NCBI RefSeq assembly: GCF_011046245.1
Contig: NZ_CP049244.1
Location: forward strand, 806,001-870,000
Direction: 5' to 3'
DNA length: 64,000 nt
From: Allorhizobium pseudoryzae
GTDB lineage: Bacteria > Pseudomonadota > Alphaproteobacteria > Rhizobiales > Rhizobiaceae
Shown: one piece after another, positions 17,757 to 26,926 of the stretch
Numbering within the stretch: the first letter of the stretch is position 1
How the letters are laid out: each line of letters opens with the position of its first letter
Translations under genes and position numbers: made by a program
Notes under the pieces: model-generated
The model's database searches: none
Told to the model about the DNA's origin: nothing
Seen by the model: only the letters and a program-made list of their open reading frames with translations

Positions 17757-19319
17757 ATGCTTGCTCCCGTGATTGCGGCTGAACGCCCGCCGATTCTGGA
17801 AATGCGCGGCATTTCCAAGTCATTTGGTGCTGTGAAAGCCCTGTCCGACGTCAGCTTCACCGTGCGCGAAGGCGAAATCCATGCGCTGGTGGGTGAGAAC
17901 GGCGCCGGAAAATCCACACTGATGAAGGTCCTGTCCGGCGTTTATCCGCACGGCAGTTACGAAGGCTCGATCCTGTTTGCGGGAGAAGAGCGGCAGTTTC
18001 GTGATATCAACGATACCGAAGCGCTCGGCATCATCATCATTCACCAGGAACTCGCGCTGATTCCGCTGATGTCCATTGCCGAGAACATTTTCCTCGCCAA
18101 TGCACCGTCGCGTTTCGGCGTGATCGACCGCTCCGTCGTGCACGAGCGCACCAAGGCATTGCTAGCGAAGGTTGGCCTGAGCGAGCAGCCGGATACGCTG
18201 ATCACCAATCTCGGCGTCGGCAAGCAGCAGCTCGTCGAAATCGCCAAGGCCCTGTCGAAGGACGTGCGGCTGCTGATCCTCGACGAGCCGACGGCCTCGC
18301 TCAACGAAAAGGACAGCGCAGCACTGCTGGAACTCCTGAAGGAATTCCGCAACCAGGGCATAACCTCGATCCTCATCAGCCACAAGCTGAACGAGATTTC
18401 CGAAGTGGCCGACCGCATCACCGTTCTGCGCGACGGCCGCTCTGTCGATACCATGGATTGCCATGCCGGCGTCGTGCCGGAAGACGAGATCATCCGCAAG
18501 ATGGTCGACCGCGACATGGAAAGCCGCTACCCGAAGCGCACGCCGAACATAGGCGAAATGATCTTCGAGGTGGACGACTGGTCCGTCTATCATCCGCAGC
18601 ATACGCATCGCCAGGTCGTGAAGAACCTGTCGCTGAAGGTCCGCGCCGGCGAGGTGGTCGGCATTTCGGGCCTCATGGGTGCCGGCCGCACCGAATTTGC
18701 CATGAGCGTGTTCGGGCGCTCCTGGGGCCGCAACATCACCGGTACGGTAAAGATGCACGGCAAGCCGGTCGATGTATCGACAGTCACCAAGGCGATCGAT
18801 GCGGGTCTTGCCTATGTGACGGAAGACCGCAAGCATCTCGGCTTGATCCTGTCGGAAGACATCCGCAAGAACATCTCGCTTGCGAACCTGCCGGGCGTCT
18901 CGCGCAGCAGCGTGATCGATGACATTTCGGAAATGAAGGTGGCGCAGGAATTCCGCGCGCGCATGCGCATCCGCAGCCACAACGTCTACCAGGAAACCGG
19001 CAAGCTTTCCGGCGGCAACCAGCAGAAGGTGGTGCTGTCGAAGTGGCTGTTCACCAATCCGGACCTCTTGATCCTCGATGAACCGACCCGCGGTATCGAT
19101 GTCGGCGCAAAATACGAAATCTATTCCATTATCAACGAACTCGCGGATGCCGGAAAGGCAGTCGTGGTGATCTCCTCGGAAATGCCGGAGCTGATCGGGA
19201 TCTGCGATCGCATCCTGGTCATGCATGAGGGCGAATTCGTCGGCGAAGTGGCCGGCGCGGAAGCCACCCAGGAGAACATCATGCGCGCCATCATGCGCCG
19301 CAAGGGGAGAGACGAATGA
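17757..19319 (+). CDS. mmsA: Multiple-monosaccharide ABC transporter ATPase (two NBDs)
   Basis: 520 residues. Two fused nucleotide-binding domains: Walker [10 protein letters not shown] in the first; the second has a degenerate Walker A (G-L-M-G-A-G-R-T-E) with an intact signature L-S-G-G-N-Q-Q-K-V and Walker B, as in MglA/RbsA/GguA. I chose ATG 17757, since the upstream open frame runs through the terminator hairpin. Corresponds to GguA/MmsA, shown in Agrobacterium to energise uptake of several sugars with ChvE. Stop overlaps mmsB (ATGA). Confidence 0.9.
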   Translation: MLAPVIAAERPPILEMRGISKSFGAVKALSDVSFTVREGEIHALVGENGAGKSTLMKVLSGVYPHGSYEGSILFAGEERQFRDINDTEALGIIIIHQELALIPLMSIAENIFLANAPSRFGVIDRSVVHERTKALLAKVGLSEQPDTLITNLGVGKQQLVEIAKALSKDVRLLILDEPTASLNEKDSAALLELLKEFRNQGITSILISHKLNEISEVADRITVLRDGRSVDTMDCHAGVVPEDEIIRKMVDRDMESRYPKRTPNIGEMIFEVDDWSVYHPQHTHRQVVKNLSLKVRAGEVVGISGLMGAGRTEFAMSVFGRSWGRNITGTVKMHGKPVDVSTVTKAIDAGLAYVTEDRKHLGLILSEDIRKNISLANLPGVSRSSVIDDISEMKVAQEFRARMRIRSHNVYQETGKLSGGNQQKVVLSKWLFTNPDLLILDEPTRGIDVGAKYEIYSIINELADAGKAVVVISSEMPELIGICDRILVMHEGEFVGEVAGAEATQENIMRAIMRRKGRDE

Positions 19320-20506
19320 GCACGCCTGAAACCACAGCACCGGCACCGCAGAGCGCGGCCGGTTTCCTCAAGGACAACCTGCGCGAATACGGGATGCTGA
19401 TGTCGCTCGTCGTCATCGTCATCTTCTTCCAGTTCGCCACGGGCGGCATTCTCTTAAAGCCGCTCAACCTGACGAACATCATCCTGCAGAACAGCTACAT
19501 CGTCATCATGGCGCTCGGCATGCTGATGATCATCGTCACCGGTCACATCGACCTGTCGGTCGGCTCTGTGGCGGGTTTCATCGGCGCCGTCGCGGCCATG
19601 ATGATGGTGCAGTACAACTTCGACTTCGTCACGGCCGGCATCATCTGCCTGTTTCTCGGCGGCCTGATCGGTGCGGTGCAAGGCTATTTCGTCGCCTATT
19701 TCAAGATACCGTCCTTCATCGTGACGCTGGCCGGCATGCTGGTCTTCCGCGGGTTCATGATTGCAGTCCTCAGCGGCCGTTCGATCGGTCCGTTCGACGC
19801 GACGTTCCAGAAACTGTCCTCCGGCTTCATTCCGGAATTCCTGTCCTCTGAGGGCGGACTCTATCTGACCTCGTTGATCCTCGGCATTGCCGTGGCGGCT
19901 TTCCTCGTCTGGCAGAATGTCCGTGGCCGGGCGCGGCGCCTGTCGCACGGCGTCGAGACGGAGCCCTTCGGTTTCTTCGTCGGCAAGAACATCGTGCTCC
20001 TGGCCGCCGTCAGCTACATCGCCTATCTCATTGCCTCGCATCGCGGCCTGCCGAACGTGCTGATCATCATGGCGCTGCTGATTGCGGCCTATGGGTTCTT
20101 CACCAACCGCACGATCATCGGCCGGCAGATCTACGCCGTCGGCGGCAATGCCCGCGCGGCCGAACTCTCCGGCATCAAGACGCAGCGCCTGGTGTTCTGG
20201 ACCTTCGCCAACATGGGTGTGCTGGCAGCGCTTGGCGGTCTTGTGGTTGCGGCACGCCTCAACAGTGCCACCCCGAAGGCCGGCGCCGGTTTCGAACTTG
20301 ATGTCATTGCCGCCTGCTTCATCGGTGGTGCCTCCGCCTATGGTGGCGTCGGCAAGGTGACGGGTGCCGTCATCGGCGCGTTCCTGATGGGGGTCATGAA
20401 CAACGGCATGTCCATCCTCGGCATCGGCATCGACTATCAGCAGGTCATCAAGGGCCTGGTCCTGCTCGGCGCCGTTTGCGTGGACGTCTACAACCAGCGT
20501 CGTTGA
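19316..20506 (+). CDS. mmsB: Multiple-monosaccharide ABC transporter permease
   Basis: 396 residues, about ten membrane helices, longer than RbsC (about 320) because of an extra segment around residues 195-245, as in GguB/XylH-type permeases. The family segment G-H-I-D-L-S-V-G-S near residue 78 and the G-G-x-S-x-x-G-G-x-G-x-V motif near residue 335 are present. Last gene of the operon; the terminator at 20533-20568 follows. Confidence 0.9.
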   Translation: MSTPETTAPAPQSAAGFLKDNLREYGMLMSLVVIVIFFQFATGGILLKPLNLTNIILQNSYIVIMALGMLMIIVTGHIDLSVGSVAGFIGAVAAMMMVQYNFDFVTAGIICLFLGGLIGAVQGYFVAYFKIPSFIVTLAGMLVFRGFMIAVLSGRSIGPFDATFQKLSSGFIPEFLSSEGGLYLTSLILGIAVAAFLVWQNVRGRARRLSHGVETEPFGFFVGKNIVLLAAVSYIAYLIASHRGLPNVLIIMALLIAAYGFFTNRTIIGRQIYAVGGNARAAELSGIKTQRLVFWTFANMGVLAALGGLVVAARLNSATPKAGAGFELDVIAACFIGGASAYGGVGKVTGAVIGAFLMGVMNNGMSILGIGIDYQQVIKGLVLLGAVCVDVYNQRR

Positions 20507-20532
20507 GCATCCTCCCAAGCGTTCCGACCTGA

Positions 20533-20568
20533 AAAAGGCCGCCAGTCCCAACGGACTGGCGGCCTTTT
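20533..20568 (+). terminator. Strong intrinsic terminator of the araD1-mmsB operon
   Basis: Perfect 16-bp stem (20533-20548 with 20553-20568) around a CAAC loop, starting with AAAA and ending in TTTT, so it can act on both strands. It lies 27 bp after mmsB and 64 bp beyond the end of purU, which reads towards it. Confidence 0.93.
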
Positions 20569-20631
20569 GATGTTGTCTCGAAGCACCTTGGAAATGATCC
20601 GGCGCTTTCGGCGCCGAATCCGGTGAAAGCC

Positions 20632-21522
20632 TCAGCCCATCCGTTCGGAGGCGTAGGAACCGGGGCTCGGCGGGAAGACAATAGTGCGATTGCCGTTGAT
20701 GAAGGTGCGGTGGTGGATGTGCGCATGAATGGCACGTGCCAACACCTGAGCTTCGACGTCGCGGCCAAGCGACACATAGTCATCCGGCGACTGGGCGTGG
20801 GTCACGCGCACCGTGTCCTGTTCGATGATCGGGCCCTCGTCGAGATCCGCCGTCACGTAATGGGCGGTGGCGCCGATCAGCTTCACCCCGCGCTGGTAGG
20901 CCTGCTTGTAAGGGTTTGCACCCTTGAAGCTCGGCAGGAAGGAATGGTGGATGTTGATGATTTTGCCGGACATTCTCTGGCAGAGTTCATCGGAGAGAAC
21001 CTGCATGTAGCGGGCCAGCACAACAAGTTCGGTACCCGTCTGCTCGACGAGATCCAGAAGCTGCGCCTCGGCCTGCGGCTTGTTGTCCTTGGTCACCTTG
21101 ATGTGGTGGAACGGGATGTCGTGATTGACCACCACCTTCTGGTAATCAAAGTGATTGGAGACGACACCGACGATATCGATCGGCAACGCGCCGATCTTCC
21201 AACGATACAGCAGGTCATTCAGGCAGTGGCCGAAGCGCGAGACCATCAGCAGAACCTTCATCCGCTCGGCGGCATCAAAAATGTCGGCCTGCATGGAAAA
21301 CTTGGCGGCAATCGGCGCAAGCCCGTCGATCAACGTGGCGCGATCGACGCCCTCCTCGGAGATGAAGGAGATCCGCATGAAGAACTTCTGCGTGTCGAAA
21401 TCGTCGAACTGCGAGGAATCGACGATGTTGCATCCTTTCTCCGCCAGATAACCGGACAGGGCGGCCACGATGCCGCGGGCGGTCGGGCAGGTCACGGTCA
21501 GCACATAGCTTTTCATCGTCAT
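20632..21522 (-). CDS. purU: Formyltetrahydrofolate deformylase
   Basis: 296 residues. N-terminal ACT domain (about 1-85) and C-terminal formyltransferase-like catalytic domain with H-H-S-F-L-P-S-F-K-G and G-A-T-A-H-Y-V-T-A-D-L-D-E-G-P-I-I-E-Q, containing the catalytic Asn-His-Asp set. It converts 10-formyl-THF and water to THF and formate, balancing one-carbon units. GGAGA lies close upstream of two ATGs (21522 and 21516); either may be used. No serine-hydroxymethyltransferase or formate dehydrogenase gene is nearby. Confidence 0.93.
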   Translation of the reverse strand: MTMKSYVLTVTCPTARGIVAALSGYLAEKGCNIVDSSQFDDFDTQKFFMRISFISEEGVDRATLIDGLAPIAAKFSMQADIFDAAERMKVLLMVSRFGHCLNDLLYRWKIGALPIDIVGVVSNHFDYQKVVVNHDIPFHHIKVTKDNKPQAEAQLLDLVEQTGTELVVLARYMQVLSDELCQRMSGKIINIHHSFLPSFKGANPYKQAYQRGVKLIGATAHYVTADLDEGPIIEQDTVRVTHAQSPDDYVSLGRDVEAQVLARAIHAHIHHRTFINGNRTIVFPPSPGSYASERMG

Positions 21523-21809
21523 TCTTCTCCAAGGGGCGCGCGACCTAGCCCCGGACTGATGGTGGTTTTGCCGGCGGGATGCCGGTTGTGGGTTGTCACC
21601 GCAATAACCAAGATTGGCCAGAGTTCAAGTCTTCTGTCCGCACGGCGCGCTGCGTTCAGCTGGAGGAGGATGACGGTGCAAGCGCGGCTGGGCCGTTCCG
21701 CAAGCGTCGTTCAGCCGCTTATCACCGCCGTTTCCGGCCGGTGCCCTTGATTTCGGTCAAGGTGCAGCCATCAACGCGATCTAATCTCGGTTTCCGGGAG
21801 GACGTAGCC

Positions 21810-23348
21810 GTGAACCGCCAGGATAGATCCATGCTTGAAGACCGCATCAGACGCCCATCCCTCCTCGACAAGATCGTCACGCCGAAGGAGGCGGCCAGCC
21901 TGATTGCAGATGGCATGGTCATCGGAATGAGTGGCTTCACCCGCGCGGGTGACGCAAAGGCCGTGCCCGTTGCCATGGCCGAGCGTGCCAAGAGCGATCC
22001 CTTCAAGATCACCCTCCTCACCGGTGCCTCGCTCGGTCACGATATCGACCGGATGCTGACGGAAGCGCACGTGCTGGCCCGCCGAATGCCCTTCCAGACG
22101 GACGCGACGCTGCGCGCCGCCATCAACCGCGGCGAGGTGATGTTCGTCGACCAGCACCTGTCCGAGACCGTCGAGCACCTGCGCTCGAACCAACTCGGTC
22201 CCATCGACTATGCGATCATCGAGGCCGCTGCGATCCGGCCGGATGGTGGCATCATCCCCTCGACCTCGATCGGCAATTCGGCAAGCTTCGCCATCCTCGC
22301 CAAGAAGATCATCATCGAGATCAACCTCTCCCAGACCCTCGACCTCGAGGGGCTGCACGACATCTATATCCCGACCAAGCGCCCGACCCGCGAGGCGATC
22401 CCCGTCGTCGCCTGCGATACACGGGCCGGCGTGCCGTATATCCCGATCGATCCTGACAAGATTGCCGCGATCGTCATCACGCAGGAGCAGGACAGCTTTT
22501 CGACCGTCGAGCCAGCTGATGCGGATACCCGGGCCATTGCCGATCACCTGATCCGCTTCTTCGAGGAGGAGGTGCGCCTCGGACGGCTGGACCTCACCCT
22601 CAATCCTCTACAGGCCGGTATCGGCACGATCGCCAATTCGGTTCTGTCCGGACTTGCCAATGGTCCCTTCCATCACCTGCGGATGTATAGCGAGGTCCTG
22701 CAGGACAGCACGTTCGACCTGTTTGACGCGGGAAAGCTGAGCTTTGCCTCCGGATCCTCGATCACACTGTCCTCGGCCTGCGCGGCCCGCGTCTATGCCG
22801 ACTTCCGTCGCTACCGGGACAGGCTGGTCCTGAGGCCGCAGGAAATCAGCAACCATCCCGAGGTCATCCGCCGCCTGGGCGTCATCGGCATCAACACGGC
22901 GCTGGAGGTGGATATCTACGGCAACGTCAATTCCACGCATGTGAACGGCACGCACATGATGAACGGCATTGGCGGCTCGGGCGATTTTGCCCGCAATGCC
23001 TACCTGTCGATCTTCGTGACGAAATCGCTCGCCAAGGGGGGACGGATCTCCTCCGTCGTGCCGATGGTGCCGCATGTGGACCATACCGAGCACGACGTCG
23101 ATATCATCGTGACGGAAAACGGTCTTGCGGACCTGCGCGAACTTGCGCCCCGCGAGCGGGCAGAGCGCGTCATCCGCAATTGCGCGCATCCGACATATCG
23201 CGATGAACTTCTCGATTATTTCCAGCGCGCGGTCGCCCGTGGCGGACATACGCCGCATCTCCTGGAGGAGGCGTTGTCCTGGCATCAGCGTAGTCGCGAG
23301 ACCGGCTCCATGCTGAAGGCAAAGGAGGTTCGTGCCGCGGCGGAGTGA
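21810..23348 (+). CDS. Acetyl-CoA hydrolase/CoA-transferase family (succinyl-CoA:acetate CoA-transferase-like)
   Basis: 512 residues from a GTG at 21810, chosen because GGGAGGA (21796-21802) lies 7 nt upstream; the frame is open further 5', but that stretch lacks family similarity, and ATG 21831 is a later alternative. Class I CoA-transferase of the AarC/Cat1/ScpC group. Glu295 in Y-S-E-V-L-Q-D lies where AarC carries its covalent CoA-ester glutamate, and N-G-x-G-G-S-G-D-F is present. Likely recycles CoA between succinate, acetate or propionate. Propionate could come from the lyase pathways in this window (inference). Confidence 0.87.
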   Translation: MNRQDRSMLEDRIRRPSLLDKIVTPKEAASLIADGMVIGMSGFTRAGDAKAVPVAMAERAKSDPFKITLLTGASLGHDIDRMLTEAHVLARRMPFQTDATLRAAINRGEVMFVDQHLSETVEHLRSNQLGPIDYAIIEAAAIRPDGGIIPSTSIGNSASFAILAKKIIIEINLSQTLDLEGLHDIYIPTKRPTREAIPVVACDTRAGVPYIPIDPDKIAAIVITQEQDSFSTVEPADADTRAIADHLIRFFEEEVRLGRLDLTLNPLQAGIGTIANSVLSGLANGPFHHLRMYSEVLQDSTFDLFDAGKLSFASGSSITLSSACAARVYADFRRYRDRLVLRPQEISNHPEVIRRLGVIGINTALEVDIYGNVNSTHVNGTHMMNGIGGSGDFARNAYLSIFVTKSLAKGGRISSVVPMVPHVDHTEHDVDIIVTENGLADLRELAPRERAERVIRNCAHPTYRDELLDYFQRAVARGGHTPHLLEEALSWHQRSRETGSMLKAKEVRAAAE

Positions 23349-23414
23349 ATTGTACGGCATTAACGGTCTCACAGACTCCTGAACTCCTGATTTTGAAAGT
23401 CTTCGGCGGCTGGC

Positions 23415-23436
23415 GAAATATGAGAGCGAATATTTC
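23415..23436. repeat. Perfect inverted repeat GAAATAT/ATATTTC upstream of the GGDEF gene
   Basis: 7-bp arms at 23415-23421 and 23430-23436, 8-nt spacer. AT-rich island in the 260-bp gap between the CoA-transferase and diguanylate cyclase genes; no poly-T follows, so it is a better operator than terminator candidate. No gene seen in the gap. Confidence 0.35.
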
Positions 23437-23608
23437 TCACTTTATTAGCATTTTCTTCAGGTGCGTGCCGCCAAATGGTCGAACCGGTCCGCGGCTGGGC
23501 GTCATGCGCGTTCAACGGCTGGATCAGATGCTGGTGACGGGAGAGCGCACAAGGCTGCCTCTTTCCTGAGGCCGGCCAAACGGGCTAGTCGGGGGCGATG
23601 AGGCTAAC

Positions 23609-25357
23609 GTGAAACCGGCACTACAGGGCGTGCAGCGGCGTCATCGCGGCATCAATCCGAGCATCCTGGCGCTCGCTGCGCTTGCGGTCGTGTGCACCCT
23701 GTTATTGGCCGTTTCTGCCATCTCCAACAGCTTTTCTCGCGTGCAGGCGGCACGCGGGACTGCTCAATGGATCGAGAAATTCGCCATCGTGTTTGATGCG
23801 GCGACATGGATTTCCGCCGAACGCGGGCCGGCGAACAGCTATATGGCGGCATCCGCGCAACAGGCTGTATCGGCGCGGCAGGCGTGGCAGAGCGCCAAAG
23901 CCCAGACCGATGCCGCCCTGGCCGCCGTCGAGACCCTGGGTGTCCCGGCGCGCGCAATCGAGGATGTGCGCCACCAGTTGATGGCGGGGCGGGTTCTGGT
24001 GGAACTGAACGCCATGAAACCCCTGGAGCGACGGACCCCGGGAGAGGTCCAGCAGGCAATCGAGACGATGTTTAAGGCATGGGATCGGTATCGTTCCGGT
24101 GTCATGACCCGCTGGGGAGCGGCTGCCATCGAGCAGGAACGGTTACTTGCCGATGTGGTGATGAAGGGCGCTGCCTTCAGTGATCTCCGCGAATATGCGG
24201 GGCGGATCGGCTCCTACCTGATCGGGCCGATGACGGCGCGCGTGGCGATTCCGGAGAAGAACCTCCTGGCCATCACCAGTTTGCGCAATCAGATCGAACA
24301 GACCTGGCAACTCTTGGCACCAGCGCGTCTGGTGGAGCGCGTGGGATCGGAGTTTCACGACAAGGCGCTTGATGTACAGCGGATTTATCTGACGTCCGGC
24401 CTGCAGCTGATCGACGAAGAAATCGAGAATGGGCGCACGAAAGGGCAATTCAAACGGGACGCCGCGACCTTCACCCAGGAATACGTCCAGTTGATGCAGC
24501 CGCTGACCGATCTGCGCAACGGATACTTGGAGAGCCTGAAGCGGACGCATGAGAACCAGACTCGGTCCTCGACGATTGATCTTTTTGTCGATGGCGCTCT
24601 CGCCATCGTCCTGCTTGCGCTGGTGCCGCTGTTCCTGGCCATCATCCGCATCCGTATCTTGCGGCCGCTTCTGCGCGGGGTGGCGGATGTGATCGCGCTC
24701 GCCGAAGGTCGCAAGCCCGGGACACGCCCGAAGGATCATCCGATTGCGGAGATCGCGTCGCTGTTTGCGGCCATCCGCATCCTCGAGGGCCGGTTGACCG
24801 AGCGGGCCCGTCTGACGCGAGAATTCGAAAAGCTGTCGCAGACGGATAGTCTCACGGGGCTTCTGAACCGGCGTGGCTTCGAAAGGGAGGCGCATGCCCT
24901 GGCGGAGCACGGTCCCGCCGCGCTCATCATTGGTGATATCGATCACTTCAAGGAGGTCAACGACCGCCATGGTCATCCGGTGGGTGACCGTGTTCTGGCA
25001 GGTGTTGCATCCATACTACGCCAGACAACGGGTGCCTCCTGCCGGATCGGTCGTATCGGTGGCGAGGAGTTCGCCGTGCTGTGTCCTGGTGTGAACGTTG
25101 AAGAGGCAACACGTCTCGCCGAAGACATCCGCCGATCGGTGGCAAACCATTCCTTCCCGTTGACCGAAACGACGTCGCTGACCGTCAGCCTCAGTCTCGG
25201 TGTGGCGCCGAGCACCTATGCCGGCAGTTGGACGGAACAGGTGCGCCAGGCCGATGCCGCTCTGTATTGCGCAAAATCCGACGGACGGAACTGCGTCCGG
25301 GTCGTGGTTGCCGGCAACGCGCCGACATCGCCGCGCGACATTTCCACCGCTGCCTGA
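23609..25357 (+). CDS. Membrane-bound diguanylate cyclase (periplasmic sensor, HAMP-like, GGDEF)
   Basis: 582 residues, GTG start. One N-terminal helix (about 19-41), a helical periplasmic region of about 280 residues, a second helix (about 328-350), a HAMP-like linker and a GGDEF domain with G-G-E-E-F near residue 484 and I-G-D-I-D-H-F-K for Mg2+ and substrate. The signature is intact, so c-di-GMP synthesis is expected. The R-x-x-D inhibitory site normally five residues before the signature is absent, so product inhibition through that site is unlikely. The periplasmic region is not a named domain I can recognise. Confidence 0.88.
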   Translation: MKPALQGVQRRHRGINPSILALAALAVVCTLLLAVSAISNSFSRVQAARGTAQWIEKFAIVFDAATWISAERGPANSYMAASAQQAVSARQAWQSAKAQTDAALAAVETLGVPARAIEDVRHQLMAGRVLVELNAMKPLERRTPGEVQQAIETMFKAWDRYRSGVMTRWGAAAIEQERLLADVVMKGAAFSDLREYAGRIGSYLIGPMTARVAIPEKNLLAITSLRNQIEQTWQLLAPARLVERVGSEFHDKALDVQRIYLTSGLQLIDEEIENGRTKGQFKRDAATFTQEYVQLMQPLTDLRNGYLESLKRTHENQTRSSTIDLFVDGALAIVLLALVPLFLAIIRIRILRPLLRGVADVIALAEGRKPGTRPKDHPIAEIASLFAAIRILEGRLTERARLTREFEKLSQTDSLTGLLNRRGFEREAHALAEHGPAALIIGDIDHFKEVNDRHGHPVGDRVLAGVASILRQTTGASCRIGRIGGEEFAVLCPGVNVEEATRLAEDIRRSVANHSFPLTETTSLTVSLSLGVAPSTYAGSWTEQVRQADAALYCAKSDGRNCVRVVVAGNAPTSPRDISTAA

Positions 25358-25396
25358 TCTCGCCCGTTTCGGGCTGGACAGATGGATCGGATGTCA

Positions 25397-25417
25397 TTAT
25401 GTAACGTTATTACATAA
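25397..25417. promoter_or_regulatory. Palindrome TTATGTAA-N5-TTACATAA (metalloregulator-like site)
   Basis: Perfect 8-bp arms with a 5-bp spacer, 42 bp upstream of the -35 of the riboswitch promoter. AT-rich palindromes of this kind are typical of Fur/Zur-family sites. At this distance it would suit a distal or unrelated regulation rather than simple occlusion of the promoter. Confidence 0.4.
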
Positions 25418-25459
25418 CCAACGTCGTATCCGAGTGCGCCGCCCATGTTCCAGAAACTC

Positions 25460-25488
25460 TTGACCCAACGCTCACCAGACCGTTATCT
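25460..25488 (+). promoter_or_regulatory. Predicted sigma70 promoter of the cobalamin-riboswitch transcript
   Basis: TTGACC (25460-25465), exactly 17 nt, TTATCT (25483-25488). The predicted start near 25495 coincides with the first paired segment of the riboswitch, which supports both calls. Confidence 0.65.
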
Positions 25489-25494
25489 GGCGTG

Positions 25495-25697
25495 GATGGT
25501 TCCTCTTCTCCGGACGGAAACGAGGATTAATAGGGAACACGGTACGACGACCTTGCAATCGTTCAGTCCGTGGCTGCCCCCGCAACTGTAGGCGGATGCC
25601 ACTCGTCCTTGTGACGCTTCACCAGCGTCATGTCACTGCGCCATGCGGCGCGGGAAGGCAGGCGAAAGGCGACAACCGTGAGCCAGGAGACCTGCCA
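25495..25697 (+). promoter_or_regulatory. Cobalamin (AdoCbl) riboswitch
   Basis: Contains the conserved B12-element blocks in order: GGTTCCTC with the AGGGAACACGGT strand (about 25498-25543), the GGCTGCCCCCGCAACTGTA box (25572-25590), ATGCCACT (25596-25604), GGGAAGGC (25652-25659) and the closing A-G-CCAGGAGACCTGCC (about 25681-25696). Such elements repress cobalamin uptake or synthesis genes when adenosylcobalamin binds. The three downstream genes form a FecCD/BtuCD-type importer, a standard target. Confidence 0.95.
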
Positions 25698-25768
25698 TCA
25701 GCACATATGTCCAACGTCACGGGCGGGGATGCCCGGAACAGGAGCCACCAATGATGACGCTGCCGATG

Positions 25769-25797
25769 CGGCAACAGCACTTGCCGACCAGTTTTTT
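25769..25797 (+). terminator. Candidate riboswitch-controlled terminator
   Basis: CGGCAA-CAGCAC-TTGCCG (25769-25786) followed by ACCAG and TTTTTT (25792-25797), about 75 nt after the riboswitch and about 100 nt before the first gene. A short stem, so moderate strength; the overlapping TGCCG-ATG-CGGCA could be the competing structure. Confidence 0.45.
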
Positions 25798-25894
25798 CCC
25801 CGGACGCCAGGGCCCGCATTGCCGAACAGCGGACTGACCGCTCTTGGCGTTTCATCGACACGTGCCATCTCTGGCCAATCTGGGATCTACCATC

Positions 25895-26926
25895 ATGACG
25901 ACCACGACACGCCTGATGCGTGCCGCCGCCGGTGCTCTTGCGCTCGGGGCTAGCCTCTTTTCCGTCCCGGCCTTCGCCGCCGCGACGACCTATCCCGTGA
26001 CAATCAAGAATTGCGGTCGGGACCTCACCTTTGCCAGGGCGCCGCAGCGCGCGGTGTCTCTCGGACAGAGCACGACGGAGATCCTCTACCTGCTCGGCCT
26101 TGCGGACAGAACCGTCGGTACCGCCGTCTGGCTCGGCCCGGTTCTGAAGGGCTACGAGGAGGCCAATGCGAAGGTGCCTCGCCTTGCCGATAACGATCCG
26201 AGCTTCGAGAGCGTGATTTCCCGCAAGCCGGATATCGTGACTGTCCAGTTCCAGTGGCATGTCGGCCCGAAGGGGACGGTCGGAACGATCGAGCAGTTCG
26301 CCGATCTGAAGATCCCCGTCTACACGTCGCCCTCCGATTGCATCGGCAAGGACAATTCCTCCGGTGGCGACGGCGTTCGGGTCGATGCCTTCTCCATGGA
26401 CCTGATCTACCGGGAAATCCGCGATCTCGCGCAGATCTTCGATGTGCAGGACAAGGGTGAGACCGTCATTGCCGACCTGAAGGCGCGAGAGGAGGCCGCC
26501 CGCCAGAAGGTGGCCTCCGCCAATGGCAAGCTCTCGGCAGTATTCTGGTTTTCGAGCGCTAATCCCGCCGCAGACCCTTACGTCGCGGGCAGGAACGGCG
26601 CACCCGGCTACGTCATGAAGGCGCTTGGCATTCGCAACATCATCGAAAGCGACGAGGAGTGGCCGACCATCGGCTGGGAAACCATTGCCAAGGCCGACCC
26701 CGCCATCATCGTTGCCGCCCGCATGGAGCGCCGCCGCTATCCGGCCGACGATATTGCCGTCAAGCACCAGTTCCTCAAGACCGATCCGGTGACCAGTCTG
26801 ATGACGGCAGTGAAGGAGAACCGTGTCGTGGATCTTGATGCACAGACCATGAACCCGACGATCCGCACCATCGATGGCATCGAAGCACTGGCCGACGCCA
26901 TTGCCGAACTGAGCCTTCCCCGGTGA
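25895..26926 (+). CDS. BtuF-like periplasmic binding protein (cobalamin/siderophore family)
   Basis: 343 residues. Signal peptide (A-F-A-A near residue 29), then a class III binding fold: a V-S-L-G-Q-S-T-T-E-I-L-Y-L-L-G-L segment near residue 50, typical of BtuF/FhuD proteins, a long backbone helix and a C-terminal lobe. Longer than E. coli BtuF (about 266). ATG 25895 was chosen over an upstream in-frame start because it gives the signal peptide. Placed behind a cobalamin riboswitch, so the ligand is probably a corrinoid; cobinamide or a metal chelate cannot be excluded. Confidence 0.85.
   Translation: MTTTTRLMRAAAGALALGASLFSVPAFAAATTYPVTIKNCGRDLTFARAPQRAVSLGQSTTEILYLLGLADRTVGTAVWLGPVLKGYEEANAKVPRLADNDPSFESVISRKPDIVTVQFQWHVGPKGTVGTIEQFADLKIPVYTSPSDCIGKDNSSGGDGVRVDAFSMDLIYREIRDLAQIFDVQDKGETVIADLKAREEAARQKVASANGKLSAVFWFSSANPAADPYVAGRNGAPGYVMKALGIRNIIESDEEWPTIGWETIAKADPAIIVAARMERRRYPADDIAVKHQFLKTDPVTSLMTAVKENRVVDLDAQTMNPTIRTIDGIEALADAIAELSLPR

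Noticed and set aside
16606..17823. 405-codon frame antisense to chvE
   Set aside because: Valine-, Asp- and Gly-rich complement of a strongly codon-biased gene; no motif.
18162..19346. Long frame antisense to mmsA, and similar ones antisense to mmsB, dppF-type, araD1 and lacI genes
   Set aside because: All are complement shadows of well-supported genes.
21579..21809. 77-codon N-terminal extension of the CoA-transferase
   Set aside because: No family similarity and no ribosome site; GGGAGGA directly precedes the GTG at 21810.
23345..23569. 74-codon frame after the CoA-transferase
   Set aside because: No ribosome site or recognisable feature, and an inverted repeat inside it argues for a regulatory gap.
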